A stretch of 35,279 bases of DNA, taken from contig PEAO01000025.1 in assembly GCA_002753615.1 (NCBI GenBank), forward strand, positions 1 through 35,279, in the 5' to 3' direction. This DNA is from Magnetococcales bacterium DCbin2 (GTDB lineage: Bacteria > Pseudomonadota > Magnetococcia > Magnetococcales > UBA8363). Position numbers and translations under genes: made by a program. Below are positions 33,864 through 35,279 of this stretch, in pieces (position 1 is the first letter of the stretch; every line of letters begins with the position of its first letter). The notes under the pieces were generated by a model that was not told the origin of the DNA, did no database searches, and worked only from the letters and a program-made list of their open reading frames with translations.

Positions 33864-35057
33864 ATGTATTGCCAAATGGATAAAAGCGGTCTCTTTTTTC
33901 GGTTTTGGTTGAAAGGGGTCGAAATGGTGTTCTTGTTTCTTTTTCTGACCTGTTCATCCACCGTTCTGGCATCAGATGACATCAAGGTTGGCATGTCCGT
34001 GGCGTTAAGTGGACCGGCGCAAGCCTTGGGGAAAGGCATGCAACTGGGGGTGGATACCTATTTTGACAAGATCAACAAATCAGGTGGTGTACAGGGACGG
34101 TTGTTGCGTTTTGTGGTTTTAGATGATGGTTATGAGCCAAAGCAGGCAGCGATCAACATGCGCCGTTTGATTGATGACGAAGGGGTTGTAGCGGTAGTCG
34201 GCAATGTGGGGACTCCCACGGCAGTGGTGACCGTACCCATTACCAACGAGAAGAGAAGTCTTTTATTTGGGGCGTTTACTGGTGCCGATCTTTTGCGTAA
34301 GACCCCGCCGGACCGTTATGTGATCAACTTTCGGTCTAGTTATGCCGAGGAGACGGAAGCCATGATCAAGGCACTCCGCAAGCAGGGGGTTCGGCCCGAG
34401 GAGATAGCATTTTTCACGCAAAATGATGGTTATGGCGATGCAGGATATCAAGGGGCCATGAAGGCACTGAAGGCCGGTGGTTTCGCCAACCCGGAACGAT
34501 TATCTCATGGACGTTATACTCGCAATACACTCAATGTGGAGGCTGGTTTGGCAACCATTCTGGATGCGTCTGTCACCCCAAAAGCCATCATTATGGTGGG
34601 AACCTATGAACCTTGTGCCAAATTTATCAAGCTGGCCAAACAGGATTTCCCAGGGGTCCAATTTTTGAATGTTTCTTTTGTCGGTAGTCTTCCTCTTGCT
34701 AAGGAATTGGGTAAGGATGGCGACGGTGTTATCATTACCCAAGTAGTCCCCCATTTTGATAGCAGCCTGTTTGGTGTACAGGAATATCGGAATGATCTGA
34801 ACGATTTTAATCCGGGTAATTCCCCTGACTTTATATCGTTGGAGGGATATTTGGTCGCAAAGATTTTTGTAGAAGGTATCAAAAAAGCGGTTCCCGATCT
34901 GAATCGGGAAACTCTTGTCAATGCGATTGAATCTTTGACGAATTTGGATATTGGCATCGGTATTTCTATCAACTATTCAAAAAACGAACATCAAGGCAGT
35001 CATCGTGTCTGGCCAACGGTGATTCGTAATGGTCGATTTGAGTCGTTGGAGTGGTGA
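33864..35057 (+). CDS. ABC-type branched-chain amino acid-like periplasmic substrate-binding protein (Peripla_BP_6 type)
   Basis: ORF 33837-35057, ATG 33864 after AGGAGAGG; signal peptide-like MVFLFLFLTCSSTVLASDD; IKVGMSVALSGPAQALGKGMQLGVDTYFDKINKSGGVQGRLLRFVVLDDGYEPKQAAINMRRLI. Confidence 0.88.
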   Translation: MYCQMDKSGLFFRFWLKGVEMVFLFLFLTCSSTVLASDDIKVGMSVALSGPAQALGKGMQLGVDTYFDKINKSGGVQGRLLRFVVLDDGYEPKQAAINMRRLIDDEGVVAVVGNVGTPTAVVTVPITNEKRSLLFGAFTGADLLRKTPPDRYVINFRSSYAEETEAMIKALRKQGVRPEEIAFFTQNDGYGDAGYQGAMKALKAGGFANPERLSHGRYTRNTLNVEAGLATILDASVTPKAIIMVGTYEPCAKFIKLAKQDFPGVQFLNVSFVGSLPLAKELGKDGDGVIITQVVPHFDSSLFGVQEYRNDLNDFNPGNSPDFISLEGYLVAKIFVEGIKKAVPDLNRETLVNAIESLTNLDIGIGISINYSKNEHQGSHRVWPTVIRNGRFESLEW

Positions 35058-35279
35058 TTGGTTGCGTCCAGAGACCCGGTTGCGCTGGAATGCCCCTGTT
35101 GTTCGATCTGTGATGGTGTTGGTCGGCTTCTCGTTGTGGAGGCGCAATCTGCGCGGTGCCCATCAGACGCTCTTGCGGCAAGCACCGTTGAATGATCGCC
35201 AGTTTGAGATTGATCTGGCCCTGTATGCGGCGTTGCAACGTGAACGCAAACGGTTGACGGTGGTTGCCCCGAAGGCGGG
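35058..35279 (+). pseudogene. Truncated duplicate of the M50/HlyD gene with internal 216-bp in-frame deletion
   Basis: 35058-35129 aligns with 20031-20102 (about 65/72) and 35131-35279 with 20320-20468 (about 145/149); runs off the window. Confidence 0.9.

Noticed and set aside
34969-35238. 89-aa minus-strand ORF shared with the minus-strand ORF at 19969-20877
   Set aside because: The similarity only reflects duplication of the + strand M50/HlyD gene.

Overview
Chromosome-like 35.3 kb window, nearly all coding on the + strand. From left to right it contains: (1) hairpins and a terminator upstream of a dodecin gene, then an orphan NorD/CbbO-type VWA protein. (2) A ~2,650-aa LEPR-XLL/DUF4347 surface protein with two classes of cadherin-like repeats. 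(3) A ~5.2 kb accessory island bounded by a 53-bp imperfect direct repeat (49/53). It holds several toxin-antitoxin-like modules (HigB/HigA-like; XRE-ImmA/IrrE + PIN-like; small antitoxin-like ORF; DUF4258 + YgiT/MqsA zinc-finger on the minus strand), a frameshifted PD-(D/E)XK/DUF4351 gene and a decayed second copy of its 3' end. (4) A three-gene membrane set (RND-type adaptor, GAF-HlyD fusion, PqqD-like/M50 protease/HlyD fusion) that probably serves the giant protein; no ABC ATPase is visible. (5) A Ser/Thr kinase with C-terminal 24-aa repeats, followed by a chemosensory operon: HPt-MCP fusion, CheB with an altered catalytic motif, CheR-TPR, CheA with two HPt domains, a receiver-pseudokinase, two CheW-like proteins and an orphan substrate-binding protein. 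(6) A truncated duplicate of the M50 gene, with a 216-bp in-frame internal deletion, that begins at the base after the last stop codon and runs off the window. The kinase/chemosensory block therefore sits between two copies of M50 sequence. The best candidates for new biology are the giant protein with its ATPase-less GAF-HlyD/M50 apparatus, and the kinase-linked chemosensory array with an HPt-bearing receptor. All assignments come from reading the sequence; no database search was run.
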